In this document: positions 1 to 14,400 of the stretch, in pieces | Numbering within the stretch: the stretch's first letter is position 1 | How the letters are laid out: every line of letters begins with the position of its first letter | Assembly: GCF_022539665.2 (NCBI RefSeq) | Contig: NC_081333.1 | Span: 2,418,001-2,482,000, forward strand | Direction: 5' to 3' | From: Daphnia carinata | Taxonomy: Eukaryota > Arthropoda > Branchiopoda > Diplostraca > Daphniidae | Length of the DNA stretch: 64,000 nucleotides | The notes under the pieces: generated by a model | Seen by the model: only the letters and a program-made list of their open reading frames with translations | Database searches by the model: none | What the model was told of the DNA's origin: nothing | Position numbers and translations under genes: made by a program

Positions 1-1276
1 AACTCCACTAGGGGACTTATAAAAAAAGAAGAAAAGTTCCTCTTTATTATATTCCAAGAGTGTGTCCCCACTCTCTTTCTCTGCTTTTAGTTGTTTTTAA
101 AAGAAGCAATCGTTACACACACACACACAGAGAAAGAGAGGAGAGAGACGTTTCAACAATGAAAGACACGGACGAGCTTGCATAATGAATGTTGGCCCTC
201 AACCATGGGAACCTTGATAGTTGATGAAGCTCTAGCTAGATTGACATTCTTTGTATTATGAAATGCGTATAATTATTTAACTAGCGTAGGTTTTTTGTTA
301 TGTTTCTGACGCACCAAAAGAGTTTGAGCTTCGCATAAAGTTTCTTTGGAGCTCTTGGCATAACGCATTTAATAAACAAGCGCTCAAATAAAGAAGAAGA
401 AAAGTTGGGGTTGCCCTTCAACCCAAACTGTTTGAGACGATGTCCAGCTGCGAGGGATTCGACCATAAGAAAAAAAGAAAAAAAAAAAACATTTTCAAAT
501 CAATGGAAGTAGAGTTTACTGTAACGAGAATGTCGGGAAACTACACGATCACGATGGCAAAGGTCGGCTATCCATCAAAGGAAGTCACTTTGGTGACGTC
601 ATTCAATCTCTCACCGTTATATATATACAAAACACTGTTGGGCTTGTTCACGTTATTTGTTTCGTGTGCCATTTTGTGAAATATGGGTCATCTAGACTGT
701 TTCAGTTGGCTCTCTATCTCTCCCACTGTCGCCTTCACACAGCTTTTTTGGATAACACATGTGCAAAAGGTCGAGCTCAGTATATATATATAAAAGCTTC
801 GCCAAAGAAAGAGATTATCGATCGTGCAACCCACAGTATGTTGGAAGGAGATCTAGTCGGGGTGGTAAACAAGGGAGTTTGGTGAGTGGGGGAAAGGATG
901 GCCTGACAATTCGCAGTTGCTCACGACGATCCATCATGAAGCAAAGACTCTCCCGCTAAGCGCGTGTGTGTGTGTGGGGGGGGGGGGGAGAGAACCACAC
1001 GGAATCACTAACAGTATCTACTTACGTATGCATAACATTCGTATAAGTGCGCCCATCTGGCAGCAATATGACGTTTGATAAATGGCAATCTCGTAATAAG
1101 AAACGATAAATGAAACGCCATCGCACGCAATTAAAAAAAAAATGGAAATAATAAATCAACTAGCTGGTCACTGATCATTTGAAAAAGCAAACGCAATAAA
1201 ATATAATAATGAATTTTAAAGTTTGGCTTTTTTTTCACGCTCTAAAGTTTCATTTTTTTGGAGGGATTGTTATTAC
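1..1276. other. intron or flanking DNA of the LDLa-CUB gene, with simple repeats
   Basis: No exon continuing the CUB domain after PGLYPR is recognisable here, so this is read as the next intron. It contains short CA and GA runs near 115-150, a GT run followed by a G run at 965-989 and A-rich stretches. Confidence 0.4.
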
Positions 1277-4200
1277 CTCGGATAAAGGCCGGGAAAGTTG
1301 GGTGATTGTAGAATGCAGGTCCTTTGATCGCAGCTGTGCAAGTTGCGGGAACAGAGGGTGCCCGGCACGGGATCGCCGTACCAGAGGATGGCTGCTCCTC
1401 CTCCTCCGCTGCCGTTATTACCACCAGCCGCGCTGACGGCTGACGTCGAAGGTGAGAGGTTACCGACGTCGGAGCGGACGACCCTGTACGTCAGATCGAA
1501 ACGGAAGCGACTCAAATCCACGACGTCGCTGATGGTCAGCATCAGTTGGAGCCATTTACCGGCGCTTGTCGTTATCGGCTGACCCCTGCAGTGACGCGGA
1601 AGTGCGGGAAATAAAAGCGGTAAATTATGAATATCAATAATAAGCAAAAGCGGATGTTAAAGGAAAACGTGGAAAAGAGGGAGGGGAATATCGATCACAT
1701 ATCGGATCGATCGTCACGTGACGAGGGCAAAAGAAAAACATCAGAAAAAGGGGATAGATACATAAACAAGTTCGATATAGATGTGGAACACGAAGCCATT
1801 GAGTTACTGGTTTTCGAAGAAAAAAAAAAGGGACATGGACTGTCAGGGGTTTTACTTTTCCAAAGAATTTTTTTGAATGAAGGAAAAGGGGGGGGGGATA
1901 ATCCGTAAATGTATTTTTGGTTGTGTTACCATCCTTCTCCGCACCAGGCTCCGGTGATGACTTGATCGCCACCGTGAACAACATCCACATCGGCCGGAGT
2001 TGACGAAGCGTCTCGTTGCACAACTTGGCCGCCCAAACACAAACTGCCGTTCTCCGATCGATGCAATTGGCCCACGGAAAACGCTTCCATCCCAACCTGG
2101 AAGAGAAAAATGAATGTTAATAAATAACTGAATAATTAAGACGAAATGAATCGCCCGTTCTATTATACTAAACATTTTTTTTTTACCTACTCAATCACAT
2201 CCCTAACGTAAAATGAAACGCAAATTTGATGTTCTCAACAAACGAAATTTACTTACATAATTGAATATATCCTGGAACAACACGCTAGTTTATATTTAGC
2301 TCTTTATTACCGGCCGTATGGTCTATAATGAAATCAACGAATATCACAGAAACGAAAGCTTCTCCCCACTCTTTTTTGCTGATGGTCTCGTTGACTTCCT
2401 GATTAGATTCAGATAAATTACATACACTATAGCACCGAATACCGTAAAAGAAATAAAGGAAAGGGGGGTTATGTTCCACACTGAAAGAATATAAAGGACA
2501 CAGCCCAAAGATGAGAGGCATCGATCGTCGTTTGGAAATCGATATAGAATTTCGACTTTATGTATCCCTTGTCCCTTCTGTTCGCAAAGACAAATAAAAT
2601 AAAATAAAATAAATCCAGACTCGTCTCAGGAAAAAAAAAAAGAAACAAAGGGAAAAATCATAAAATTTTATGGATATTAAACACGGTAAAGACACGGAAG
2701 AGGCGCGGTTGGACTTGCAAGTCTAATAAAATGGATATATATACAATCACACGCGGCCTCTCAGACTCTGGATAAAAGAAAAAAGATCGTCAAAGAAGAA
2801 AACGAAAAAAAAAAAAGACTAAAAGAAAAGGAGTAAAATTGAAACACTGCTAGGCAGCAGCTTTTGTTTGTTGTGTGTGTGTCGTCTATAACAATCATTC
2901 GACCTGATCCTACCGCTCGTTGAAGCGTGACGTCACTCAAACTCTCCATCGACGCACACGCACACAATGACAAACATGATGCTTTCTGATACACGGAGAT
3001 AGCGAGCGGATGCTGCCGTCGATTTGATATAAGAAAAAAAAGAAGCCAAAGAAAACAAGGATCCACGTCACAATTAAGGACATATATATAAGAGTTTCGC
3101 CCCACTCTTTTATACTGGAGCTGTATATTAAGAGTCTCAAAACAGTTTGGGAAAAAGAAAGGAAGGAAACAAACTTTTTTTTTTTGATCTTTTATCCATT
3201 CCCTTGTTTGTTTTTTCCACAGTGATGATGCGGCACGTGATTTGATTTCTTTGATAGCAAAGTTTCTCTTTTTTTTTTTCTTGAGATCCTCAACAACGAA
3301 ACATAATTTTAAAAAATCCATAGTGTCGAATACGTAATAAGAATGGACAGAATTGAGTTAATCCTCTTTCTCTTTGCCGCCTTGTTCGTCTATATATTTC
3401 AAAAAACTTTTATCTATAGGTTTCTAGTTGCTACATAAATACTGGTTCTTGGTGTACAAGTGTGGCAGTGACGTCAAAGATTAGCCTCATCACCCATATT
3501 GTCTAAAGAACATTGGCACTTGGATGGTAAATTTGGAAAAAAAAAAAAGAGTTCAAAATAAAAAGGATTACCCCCTTTTCTTTTGTGCTTACGTTCGCTT
3601 GTCATTTGAAACACAAAGTTACGAGTTGGACTATATAGTGAAAAGATTAGACTAGTTTCTATACACACCTACTCACATAACTACATTTTAAGTAGCACTT
3701 TCCAGCTCCCTTTGGACCGTAGCGCAAAGCAAACTTTTCTCTTTACACCAACGCTGCACACAAATTTATTCTTTTCCACCCTCTTTCTTCCTTGTTTTTG
3801 TTGTTCAAATCGATCCGTTGGGACCTGCTGCTTAGGGGGGGACTCGTAAGAAAGTTAGTTATCAATGTCACCACACGAAAACAGCAATGGTACATTGTGT
3901 TGCGGGGATTGCGTGTTTTGAAAATCGGAATAAAACGATGCAACCTTCCATGGCGGTTGCAATACTACTCTTCAAGCCTTTTAAAAGCGACTGATATACG
4001 CTTTAAAATCGTTTTTTTTCTTTTAAGCCATTAATCAAATTCTTTTTTTTTTCAACATCGTAAAGAAGAGGCTTTAGGTATATTATAACCATCAGTTTTG
4101 GGGTTGTCCTTAAATCGCTTTAAAACCAGACAAGTCCCTTGTCTAGTCCGCTACAAGCCAAAGTCTTTGATGATGCACTAAAGAGGGCTAGACTTTCTTA

Positions 4201-7200
4201 TTCAAAAGAGAGTATATACATAATCTAAAGGCGAGAGAAATCGTGGTATACAACAGACCCCTTCTTCTTCTTATCCAAATAGAAAAGATTCCTGTTTTCC
4301 ACGGGATGTTCGATCGAGAGACACACACACACACACAGAGAGAGAGACAGAGAGAGACAGAGAGAGACGGACACACAAAGAACGGGATACACACATTTTC
4401 TTATCTCTCTCGGGTCCAAAAGGGGATTGCGTTTGTGTGCGGGACTCATCGACATAGAAACAGGAAATATTGACGTGAAAAAAAAAAAGGAATGTCTTGT
4501 GACACACGCACGAAAACAGCAACAACAATGCTACGTTCTTGTAGAGTCACTTGTCCCTTCTTTCAGCTTCAAGTTCGCAATGTCTTTCCGAAAAATGTTT
4601 CCGTCACGTCAGGAAAAAAACAAAACACAATGGTTTATATCCAATCCCTTTAAACAAATATAGAATATTACATAACCTACATTCAATGTACATCTAAAAT
4701 GCGCTGATTGATTCCATTTGCAGCCTCATATCTACACCCGTAAACGGACCAATAGAACATCAATTGGCATAGACGCACTATTGAATATTGGTCAATACGA
4801 ATCATCGAGGGGGAGATAGGGGCCTTTTATGTTTGCTTTTTACATATGCCTTATCGACTCAGTTGATGTATTTAGGATCTATTATTGGGTCCCTTCTATA
4901 CACATATGGAAGGATGAGGATACAATGTATAGAGTGTATTTCTCGCGTAACACGGGACCGTTCCGTTCATTCGGTGACAGTTGACAAGGCCCACAGTATA
5001 CAAAAGGGTCCACCTCCCCTCTTTTTTTTTTTTTTGTTTTTTGAAAGTAACAAAAAAAAAAATAGTGAGTTCGAACGAAGATGTAGAGAAAGAATAGAGG
5101 GGAACGAGTTTTGTTACTTAGCATCTGACAGCTATATAGGTTGGGTCTCTCTCCGATGGTTATTGAAGTGTGGTGGAAGCCAAAAAAAAAAGGGAGCTCC
5201 ATGTACATTTCATTAGCACTTTATTGAAGACTAAAGGCCAGCCCTTAGTTTTGCTCTCTTTTTTCTACCAGAAAAAAATCTAAGCAGAGAGAAAAGAAAA
5301 TTGATTGGTCCCCCCCTTGTTTTATTCGATTATGCTCTCTGCTCTTAACTCTGTTTGCCTCTTATAAATAATAATAAAAAAATAAATAAGTATTTATGCT
5401 ATACGAGTAGAGTGAGTATATCGATCGTCACGCAACGTGAGTTAACCTCCCAACACGCAACACGACCATCAGGAAGTACTATCCAAACTTACAGAGTGTT
5501 ACTTTTAAGGCTATACGAACAATTGATCTGCAAATGTTTCTCTTCTCTCTCTCTGTCTATGTCTATGTATATATATACAGTATATTTACTATATAAATAA
5601 TCAACGGATTGCAAGACACGCCCACGGTCAAGAACTTTCGTCTAGTGTATATTACATTTATTATAATACATATCTTAATCTTCTATTTCCTCTGGGCATA
5701 TATCGATAGACGTGGCCTGTGATCGTATAAACGGATCAGAGAACAAAAAGAATTACAGCCCAGGGCAGCATTACACTCGTACTATTTACAATCGAATAAA
5801 TTTTGCTTTTTGGTGCGCTCGTGTTCGTGTAAGAAAACGGCACACAAATCCTTCGTACCCCGGCATTCTTGTAATAGGTATATTTATAGATAGCAGCACA
5901 GTTATAATACCCAGCAGCAGTATATACCAGTGATAGTAATAAATATTACATGTATTTGATGTGATGTTTCTCAGTTACCGAAATTATATTCCGTGCTGGT
6001 TAATAAAAAAAAAGGAGGGGAGGCTCATCATCTTGATGTATCAGAATAAAAAGAATATAAAAAGAAATGCATGCCGAGGAGAAGAAAATATTTTTTTTTT
6101 TGTTGTCATCAAATCATTTATTCAAAAAGATCAAATGAATTCTACATGTATAGATCCTCTATACGTCTGATTATGTATTCAGACTCTCTTGTCGTGCACC
6201 ATTTTTCCATATCAAATCGATACGAGAGACACTGGCCTCGTATTTCGCCGAGAATTCGTAACAAGATCACTGAACGCCTAGACTGCACGCAGTTCATATG
6301 ATTGCTCATGTGCGAGGGCAAATGACGCAGAAAATAATGGAATAATTTTTTCCATAAGAGAAAGCGATACGATGAGACTCTCCTCCCTTAAGATATTAAT
6401 AGCATAAGAATCTAACGTCTTGAACAGTTGCGTTTTTGAATGACGTGACTCTATTTCGACGTATGCGAGAAAATGTTTTAATTCTTTAAATAAATTACAA
6501 TGCGTTTTGCTTCGCTGATTTTTTCTTGGATTCCGCAACGTCTTTCTATGTATGCGTACGACCTAATAAAAAAATATATAGCTCTGCCATAAACGTAAAA
6601 GATGCCTCCCCCCGTCCCCCCGCATTAAAAATTGGGAAAAAGAAGTTCGTGAATTGATGGTGGAATAAAATCTCATTTGCCCTTGATCGTCTCTCCCCTT
6701 ACATATTGAATACATAAAGATGATGACAAATGGTTTAGAAACTACGAAGTGGGGCCAAATAAAAAAAAAACTTAAAGAACGTTACACACATCCCAACATT
6801 AAGTATATACGAAAAAAGAAAATAGAGGAACTAATCAAATATCGAACTCCACCCTGTGCTGCCCAAGTCGATTCTTATTATACGTCACGTCTATAAGAGT
6901 AGAAACAGCAGCCGCCATTATAAAGTTTGTGCTTGGAGCCACATTGTGTCTATCTTCTTTTCTCTGTATTTAATCGGGAAAAGAAAAAAAATCCATGCCC
7001 TTCTTCTCGCATCTCTATACACTGTCGATGTATATACTGCACTTAGCAGACGTTCTCTATTCTTCTGTGCTTCCTCCGCCCTTTTACTGCCCCCGTATAG
7101 ATCGTCGATTGATGGATCGTTTCTTACAGACGGAAAACGGTGGAGCGTTTCGTCCATATTTCGCCCGTCAGCGCAGCCGGGGAAAAGGATCCCCAAAGAA

Positions 7201-10200
7201 AATGGTAAGATCCTTCAAGTATAAGACATTTAAAAGAAGAAGAAGGATTTCTTTTTGTCGAAGATTCGATCCCCTAATTGCTCAACAAGATGACAGCCGA
7301 CGACTGGAGAATTAAATCAAGTATAAATGCGATTGAAACGCGCATGATGATCGCATAATGTTGGACAAAAGAACGTCAATCAAGTGGTTTTTTTTGAAGG
7401 CATTATACGTCGTTGAATATTCGTGTCGATAAGAGGAGGCGAAAAAATTGTGTACAACAAAAGGAATTGTTTCTGAAATTTTAGAAAAGAGAGACGCGGG
7501 GAAATCACGCGGGATTTTGTGCACGTCCAAGAGCAGCAGTTTCTCTTTCACAAAAAGAAAAGCCAACGGGAGGAGAATAGAAAGATCAAACAATCGAGTA
7601 GGATGGCGGACGTGTATACTCGTCCACTCTTATCGCGCAAAGTGTTTTGTTTTTCAAGTGATTTCCCTCCTCCACCCACCCCCACCCCCTAAAATATTCA
7701 AAAGCACAAAAATATTCATTTTCACACTGAAAAATTCTTTAGCCGATGAGCGTCTTAATTTAAGGTTCTCCTACGTCATAATCATTCATGAATCTCAAGT
7801 GTTGTTAGGGGGTTCGTTGTTGTTTGAATGCAATTTTGATTGTATAGTTTCATAAAGGCTGTGCCATTAAGGACATCAATAAGTAAGAAAAAGTTAACTC
7901 AAAGTATATAGTTTTATAAAATTTGCTGCGGAGCAAGTGAAAAGCATTTCGCTCACGCAAAGTCTAAACGTGAGGCAGAACATGACGGATGGCGTTCCAA
8001 CTTTTTTTTTTTTTTTAAATATTATAAAGTCTGAACAGCCTGTAGCTATTTATGCAAAATATATAGCTGTGTTCAACTTCTAAAAATGATGTACTGCTCC
8101 TCTGTATATAGAACACACCGAGCAGCTTTTCTCGTTTGAAATAATTGCTATCGATTCGGTTATTGTGCAGTTTAAAAACGCACGCAGCAAATGGCGTGCA
8201 GATAGGCGGCCTCGGGACATCATAAGGCCTCTAGAAATATGACGTACGGCAACTCGTCTATTAGTAAACTGTTTGACAACAACTTGTATCTACATGAAAC
8301 GATCTCAAACGCTCATCACGCTATTTCGTGCTGCAATGTCGTGGGGGCCGTTTTCAATTGTTTAATGATCGATGAAGCGATTTTCCATGTCCAACAACAA
8401 GGCAAAAAAAAATATATAATAAATGCCCGACATCCATACAACGCTTTACACATGTGGGAGTGCTTCATATGTTTAATCACGCAGGTTGATTGGTCGACCG
8501 TGAATTCCCAGCAGCCCAATTTTTTTAATAGAGCTGGAATGGACGGTCGTTTAATCAGAATATGACCCCCGAGGTTCCAAAGTACAGCTTTGAAACGTTC
8601 AAATAAAAAGAATAGCAGGAAGTTGTGTTTTTACTTACGAGAACTCGATCGCCGTGATGACCACCGAGAGCGGTAAAATTAAACCAGCAATGCCACGGAA
8701 GAATCTGAGTCGTGCCGGACATTCTGGGGCGGACGAGACTTAGTCGATATGTTGATCCCAGCCGCGCGTAATATGTCCGGTTGCAAACTGTCCAAGATGT
8801 AGGAAAAAAAAAAAAAGAAATACAAAATTCAGAATTTAATATCTAGTTGACATTTTCTGTCCGTTTGCTGGACAATAGTTTGCAATGGGTCCGTCCCGTA
8901 GGAGAGAAAAAAAAAGAATTGCGTCATACGTAATCCATAAATGAGGTAATAACGAACGACGCGATACTCGGCTGTGTACACACACACACCACATTCAAAT
9001 GTATGGATTTATCCCGCCTTTTGGCACTTGAATATTTTCAATCGATATGTGTATAGGGCGTCCATAGACGGATGCCTACATCAGACGGATATGGCCAAAA
9101 AGGCAACAAATTGTTTGGTAAATTGGGTCGTTCCGTTCCCAAAAAGCGACGACTCCCCCCCCCCCCCCCCCTCACGTCTATCCAACGCCATGTAGATAAT
9201 CATGATAATAAATAAATATAAATGAAAGCTCACCCCATTGGGTATTTAGTACGCACAGCAGCGAATCAATGCCACTACATCGAACGGAACAGTTTGCCCG
9301 GCGCGATGAAAAATCAGAGCGAAAACACATAGAGATATATAGGAATTGGTTATGCGCCAAGTGTGACACAATATAGACTATATTTATAGGCGAGAGGTTT
9401 TTTTTTATTACGTTATCTCCTTCTCCCTTGTATAGATGTATATTCGCATTGCCAACTGCCATACACGAAACGCAGAGATATAAAAACGCCTCCCTCTGTT
9501 GTGTTCTTTTTCGCACCATTCGGCCCGTCATCGCACCGACTCTACTCTCTGTTGTGTCTTAATATGCAAATGAGATGCTGTGAATTACACATATAGAACA
9601 AGGAGAAAGGCAGCCTCTAAGACAAGGTCTATTAGTTATTCAAAAATGCTTTGAAATTTCAATTTTTCCCTCTTCCTATTTTTGTAAAGAAAGAAGGAAA
9701 AAGAATATGGCTGGGATGACTGTCGACAATAGCTTCAAGAATTCTCTTGGAAGAACAACGGAGGGGGGGGGGGGCGGACAAAAAGAAAAAAAAGACAAAA
9801 GAGGCAGCAATAACTAGCAGCTCGTTCCTTATATATAGTTGTGTGTGTGTGTGTGTGTGCCCAATCGTTGGAGTCCGAATGATTCGTGCCGGACATCACG
9901 GCTGCAAACGATGCGACGGACTTGGGCCCATTCTACACACGCGAGATATTACATCCGAAAAGCACAAGAGCTGTGCCGACGGGCTTTAAGTCGGAAGGGC
10001 CCTCCATCTAGTCAAGCTCCCTAGATTTTGATCTTTTCAAGTTAAGTACATTTTGCCCTTAAAAGAGGAAGGGTCGTTGCAATAGAAGCGCAAATGAAAG
10101 CTGTCCGATGTTGTTTGGCCTGGTTCGTTTAAATAAAGCGGTGGCTTATAAAACATTCAGATTTTGCCCTTTTGCTATATGGAGACGGACAGAACAACTT

Positions 10201-11357
10201 GCATGCAACAACTAGATGGTATAAGTAGGACAGCAATTCCCCTTGGTTTTTTTTTTCTATGTAATAAAACTCGGGATTGCTAGGCCATTTTGCTTCCACG
10301 CCGCAATTTTCCCTTGCAAACATTCCGGATCTACAAACTTAAAAAAGAACAATTTTTTTATTTATCAAGACCTTTAAAATTTGTATGCTGGCACATTTCT
10401 AAAATAAGATGGGGACTGTTGTAAACAATAAAGTGTGTAAAAGATCTTGGAATCGAGGAAACTGAATAAGAAAAAAAAAAGAAAGAAAGAAATTGCGCTG
10501 CACGTTTGAGTTGGGGCAAATCGGATTTCCTTCATTCCCTTCGTTGGGAGCGATACAGGCGACGCAGTCTACATAATAACTAAGCCCAAAAGGTAGGCGT
10601 TTGACCCATGATTGCAATCAAATGGAAACAGTTGAAAGCAGCAATACAGAACACGCTTCTCTTTAATTGAAGGTATCCCATATAGACTTGAATTCTATGC
10701 CATTCCGAGGGAAATAAAAATAGGGACCTTTCATTCTCAATTCGTTCACGTATGTACCTTTTTCCCTTTCATCTACGAAACGATTCGGACGCAAATAAAA
10801 GAACTACAAACCGTGTTTCCACATACAAGAGGTATGTACAGAACGGAAGAGGCTTTTTATCAACAGAGTGTAACGCACACACGAAATCGATTCACTTTCT
10901 CACATCTGCGCAAAGTGCAATGCCATTGTCGCTGGCATATCGTTGGCAACGACGTGTGTTCCCAGCTGGTCCAACACAACCCCGACGACTTTTTTTTCCC
11001 CCAAACAAACGCAAAAAAAAATTAATAAAGGACGTGATTTCTTTGGAGAAAGAGCCATCGGACAAACAATTAGAAAATATGAAAATACTGACTGGTGCAG
11101 GATCGAGGTTCGTCGACGCGGTTGTCGCATTCGTCCTTGCCGTTGCACCAGCGATCCATCGGCAAACAAAGTGTTCCTTGTCCGTCTTTGCTCGGGCACC
11201 GGAATTCCGAGATGTCGCAAGTGTTGACCTCGGAGGGCGCCAGGAAAGACGACGACGCTAAAGAGACGGCCGAAGAGGCCCAAACTGGCCAGCACAGCAA
11301 CAATGTCAACAACAACATTGGCCAGTTGTTGTTGCCCTGGTCGCAATGGTTGGCCAT
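1277..11357 (-). CDS. LDLa-CUB domain secreted/membrane protein (5' part, partial at window edge)
   Basis: Four coding exons on the minus strand: 11093-11357, 8639-8787, 1930-2096 and 1277-1585. Phases join cleanly (1, 0, 2, 2) at GT-AG sites, and the gene continues beyond base 1. The ATG at 11357 starts a signal-peptide-like N-terminus (hydrophobic run PMLLLTLLLCWPVWASS, about residues 13-29). An LDL-receptor class A repeat follows (residues 47-87; six cysteines at 47, 54, 64, 71, 77, 87 and an acidic DECDNRVDE calcium site). A CUB domain starts at Cys90 (Tyr-rich start, PWHCWFNFTALGGHHGDRV, then GAWCGEGW), and a second CUB opens with QSPNFPGLYPR at the edge. A Ser/Gly/Ala linker lies within exon 4. 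Proteins with this mix are extracellular or single-pass receptors; Drosophila Culd and the LRP3/10/12 group are possible relatives, but the domain order is not diagnostic, so no symbol is given. Introns are 2.3, 6.5 and 0.34 kb. An AG just upstream of the ATG (about 11396) could end a 5'UTR intron. Confidence 0.82.
2097..8638 (-). other. 6.5-kb intron of the LDLa-CUB gene
   Basis: Bounded by the donor GTAAGT (complement, ending at 8638) and a CAG acceptor (complement, at 2097-2099). Phase 0 is preserved across it. Inside are A/T homopolymers, a CACA/GAGA microsatellite (about 4322-4372) and no open frame with recognisable domain content. Any internal gene or ncRNA would not be visible by inspection. 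Confidence 0.6.
4322..4372. repeat. CA/GAGA microsatellite
   Basis: An (AC)n run passes directly into (AG)n with interspersed C, inside the large intron of the LDLa-CUB gene. Low-complexity open frames here are an artefact of the repeat. Confidence 0.8.
8788..11092 (-). other. 2.3-kb intron between the LDLa and CUB exons
   Basis: The donor is GTCAGT (complement, ending at 11092) and the acceptor ACAG (complement, at 8788-8791). Joining the exons gives Ser-Cys-Thr-Ile-Cys, placing the first CUB cysteine two residues after the LDLa end. It contains a C-run at about 9157-9171, a G-run at 9763-9774 and a (GT)n tract at 9839-9859. Confidence 0.6.
9839..9859. repeat. GT dinucleotide microsatellite
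   Basis: About ten uninterrupted GT units, inside an intron. Confidence 0.85.
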
Positions 11358-11402
11358 TTTAAAGGTTCTTCGTCCCGTCCTGCGCCGCAACAGCACCTGC
11401 AC

Positions 11403-14400
11403 AATGTTTCGAAATCATCAGTGATTTAATAATCCAATAACTTTAGTACTTGAAAAGCCCTTTCACATCGACTGTTGTGTATGCGCAAAAAAAATCAGAC
11501 GTAAGCCTGAACAATCTGCGTTTTGATGATGAACGACTTCTTTTGTTGTCTACGTTATAAAGTGCAGTTTCTTGTACGAAAAAAAAAATAAGGGGGGGGG
11601 GGGTTGAAAGGGATAGAGTGTTGTTCATCATTCTGCTTTGACGCTTTCATAACCAATTGGGAAAGAAATTCTTGTTAGAGTTTCGTGTGTCTAGGTCCCT
11701 TTTCTTATAGAGAGGGATAAAACTCTGTTTGTATTTAGACCTAATCATCATCGTCTATCTACTTGAAAACAAGGCCAATCTTTATGCCTTCACGTATTAT
11801 TTTTTTCGTGTTTATTTTGCATTTTAAATAAGGCGAGAAAAAAAGTCTTTGAAGTTGGGCATTTGAAAACGAAAACCCGAATGATGTGACGTTCAAGTGA
11901 TTTGATTTTCACGAAATTTTATTTAGATCTTTTTTAAAACAGAATTTCAGTGCGTGTTTGTGTGTGTGCCATTCCAAAGATCAAATGCACTGCACAGTGT
12001 CAACTTGCTCGTATCATTTAACGATTTAACTTTTATGAAATGCTTAGCATCCTAATATGTGAAAGAGAAGAAGACGTATACATTTCGGTTTTAAGCCGAT
12101 TGTATCACATGTTCAACCCCTTTCGTTGAAAAGTCTGTAGAAATCAAGTCCTATACACACCAATTTTTTGTACGTACATTTCAATGGCTTCGTGTAATCA
12201 GGGGACGGTCGGGACACGCCTTCCGGCGAGAGTTGAGTAACACGTCAAGGTGAAAATTAATATCATTTATTATTTTCTTTGGAGAACATCTATATGATTA
12301 TAGATACCCTTCAGTATCTCACCTGATGCTAAATACTTGTCTAATCGTAAGCTTCTTACGATTGGGGCCGGGTAACAATAGACGTAACGGATCTGCAAGC
12401 AACAAAAAGGTGTTAACTTTGGGGGTGTGTTCGGCCCGTCCTACGAAACTTGTAAGACCCCACGATAATTACATGTAAGAAAATCAATTTTGTTTTTCAC
12501 GGCTTTACGTATACGTATGCGAGACATCTTCTCCGTTTTAAATGATGACCTTAATCTACGACATTAGGAATGTAATCGCATACTCATAGCATCCAATTCA
12601 CCCGTTCACAAGACTTTTGGTTTACACGTATAGCGAAATGATTAGAAATTCGGGAATTACAGGGCATCATTCCGTTTGGTCCGTTTCTCGTGAGTGACGT
12701 TTGAAGGATAACATTCAGCATATCTTTTCCGTTCCATTTGGAAAACTGATGGGAATTTATATATTTATTTTTCAGCTAAAAATAAAACGAAATTATTCTG
12801 TGCTTATTTATTACATCGTTTGCGTCTGTGTGTATATAGATAAAGAGGGCCGGGGAGAAGACCAAACAGGAGTCGGCGTTTACACGCGGACAACGCTGAT
12901 CGATCGTTGTGTAAGTCCTCCTTCGTTCTTTGCCCGTCTGATCTTTGCGATAAAAGCTCCAAACCCCCTTCGCTCCTTTGCTATGTCTTTTCGATGCTCA
13001 CGAAAAAAAAAAACATCTTCCTTTCTCCCCCCTCCTTTTTTTTTGGCTTACCCGTACGTTCGTGTTGTATTGAGGAGAGGGGTGGGATGTTGAGAGATCC
13101 AAAACGCAATTTTCCTCTTCGTTCTTCGATCAAAGACTATCAGCCGTTACACCCACTATCAAGCGATAGCCGAAGGAATAAAAAAACAAAAAAAAAAGGA
13201 TGTATAGATATATATATATATATACTGCAGATTATATTTATTTATAAGAGAGCCATTATATATAGGGTCTAGCAGCAGCAGTCTGCCCTCCCCTCGTTTG
13301 GATTGGCTTTGCTCGGTTAATTGTCTCTTAATTTTCCTTCCCTTTTCTCTTTAGCTTGCGAAGATGATTGTGCACCCGAATACGTAAAGGCATGTAAGAG
13401 TAAAGTGGTTCAATGATTGAACCCGCTAAATCACTTTTGAAATGAGAACCACCATTTGCAGATTGGCAATTCAAACAGCTGATGCACCTCGTTTATAAAA
13501 AAGAAAAAAGGAGGAGAAAACTCTTGCCAATAAATCTTGGTTAAAGATGCAACGTACCTCGAAATCTTGCGCGATATTTCCAAACAGACACATACACACC
13601 TCACCAAACACAACACAACACACGCACACACACACACCGGATCCAAACAGAATTTGTTTTCTTTCCACCCACTGTTCCTGTTTTCTTCTTCAATTGCAGT
13701 GCAGACTTGAAATATGTATGAAAGAAAAGAAAAAAAAAAGGAGGAAAGAAGTTGACTGCTTTACTAGGCTGGATCGATAACTCGGATGCGGTGCCTGAAC
13801 GGCTCCGTTTCTGCGAAACGTTTCATCAGCCACTGCACATACACAACACAAGAGAGTGTTCTCTGCGTTACAAGCTGACGATCAATCTGCTGTCCAAAGT
13901 TATTTATTTCCCTGTTGCTTTACTGTTGCAGTTAAAAAATAAAATAAATAAATAAGAAAAGATCAGCCCCATCTTTTCGCCTCCCCTTCGAATGGCCACT
14001 AGCTGCTAGTAAACTGGAACGCAACTGGACACTGTTTCGACGACATAATTTCTTCCTCTTTTTGTGTGTGTGTGTGCAGATGTTTATAAGGGCCCTTCAA
14101 TGATGGAGGTCAGTCTTTGAAAAAAAAGGACACAAAAGGCAGACGGGAATAAATTCCAATGCAGCAATTGATTGAATAACAGTCCAATGAGAATTCCGTA
14201 AGAGAAAGCAGATAGTTTTGAAAGATTGTTTCTTTTGAGGACAAGGTTTGCGGAGGATTCCGCCCCGGTGTACAACAGAACGACTCGAGAGGACGAAGAG
14301 TAAACTGATACTGGAGAATGTCGTCGATATTTCTGCAACAAGGAGACTAGGGGTGGTGTGGAGGGTAGTCAGAACTAACGCTCCAGGAGCCAGATCCCTG

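Noticed and set aside
2761-3321. 186-codon minus-strand open frame in the large intron
   Set aside because: Driven by poly-T/A and TTC runs; no start context or homology recognised.
10752-11261. 169-codon plus-strand open frame over the first LDLa exon
   Set aside because: It is antisense to the LDLa/signal-peptide exon, has no domain content and includes poly-T and poly-A derived residues.
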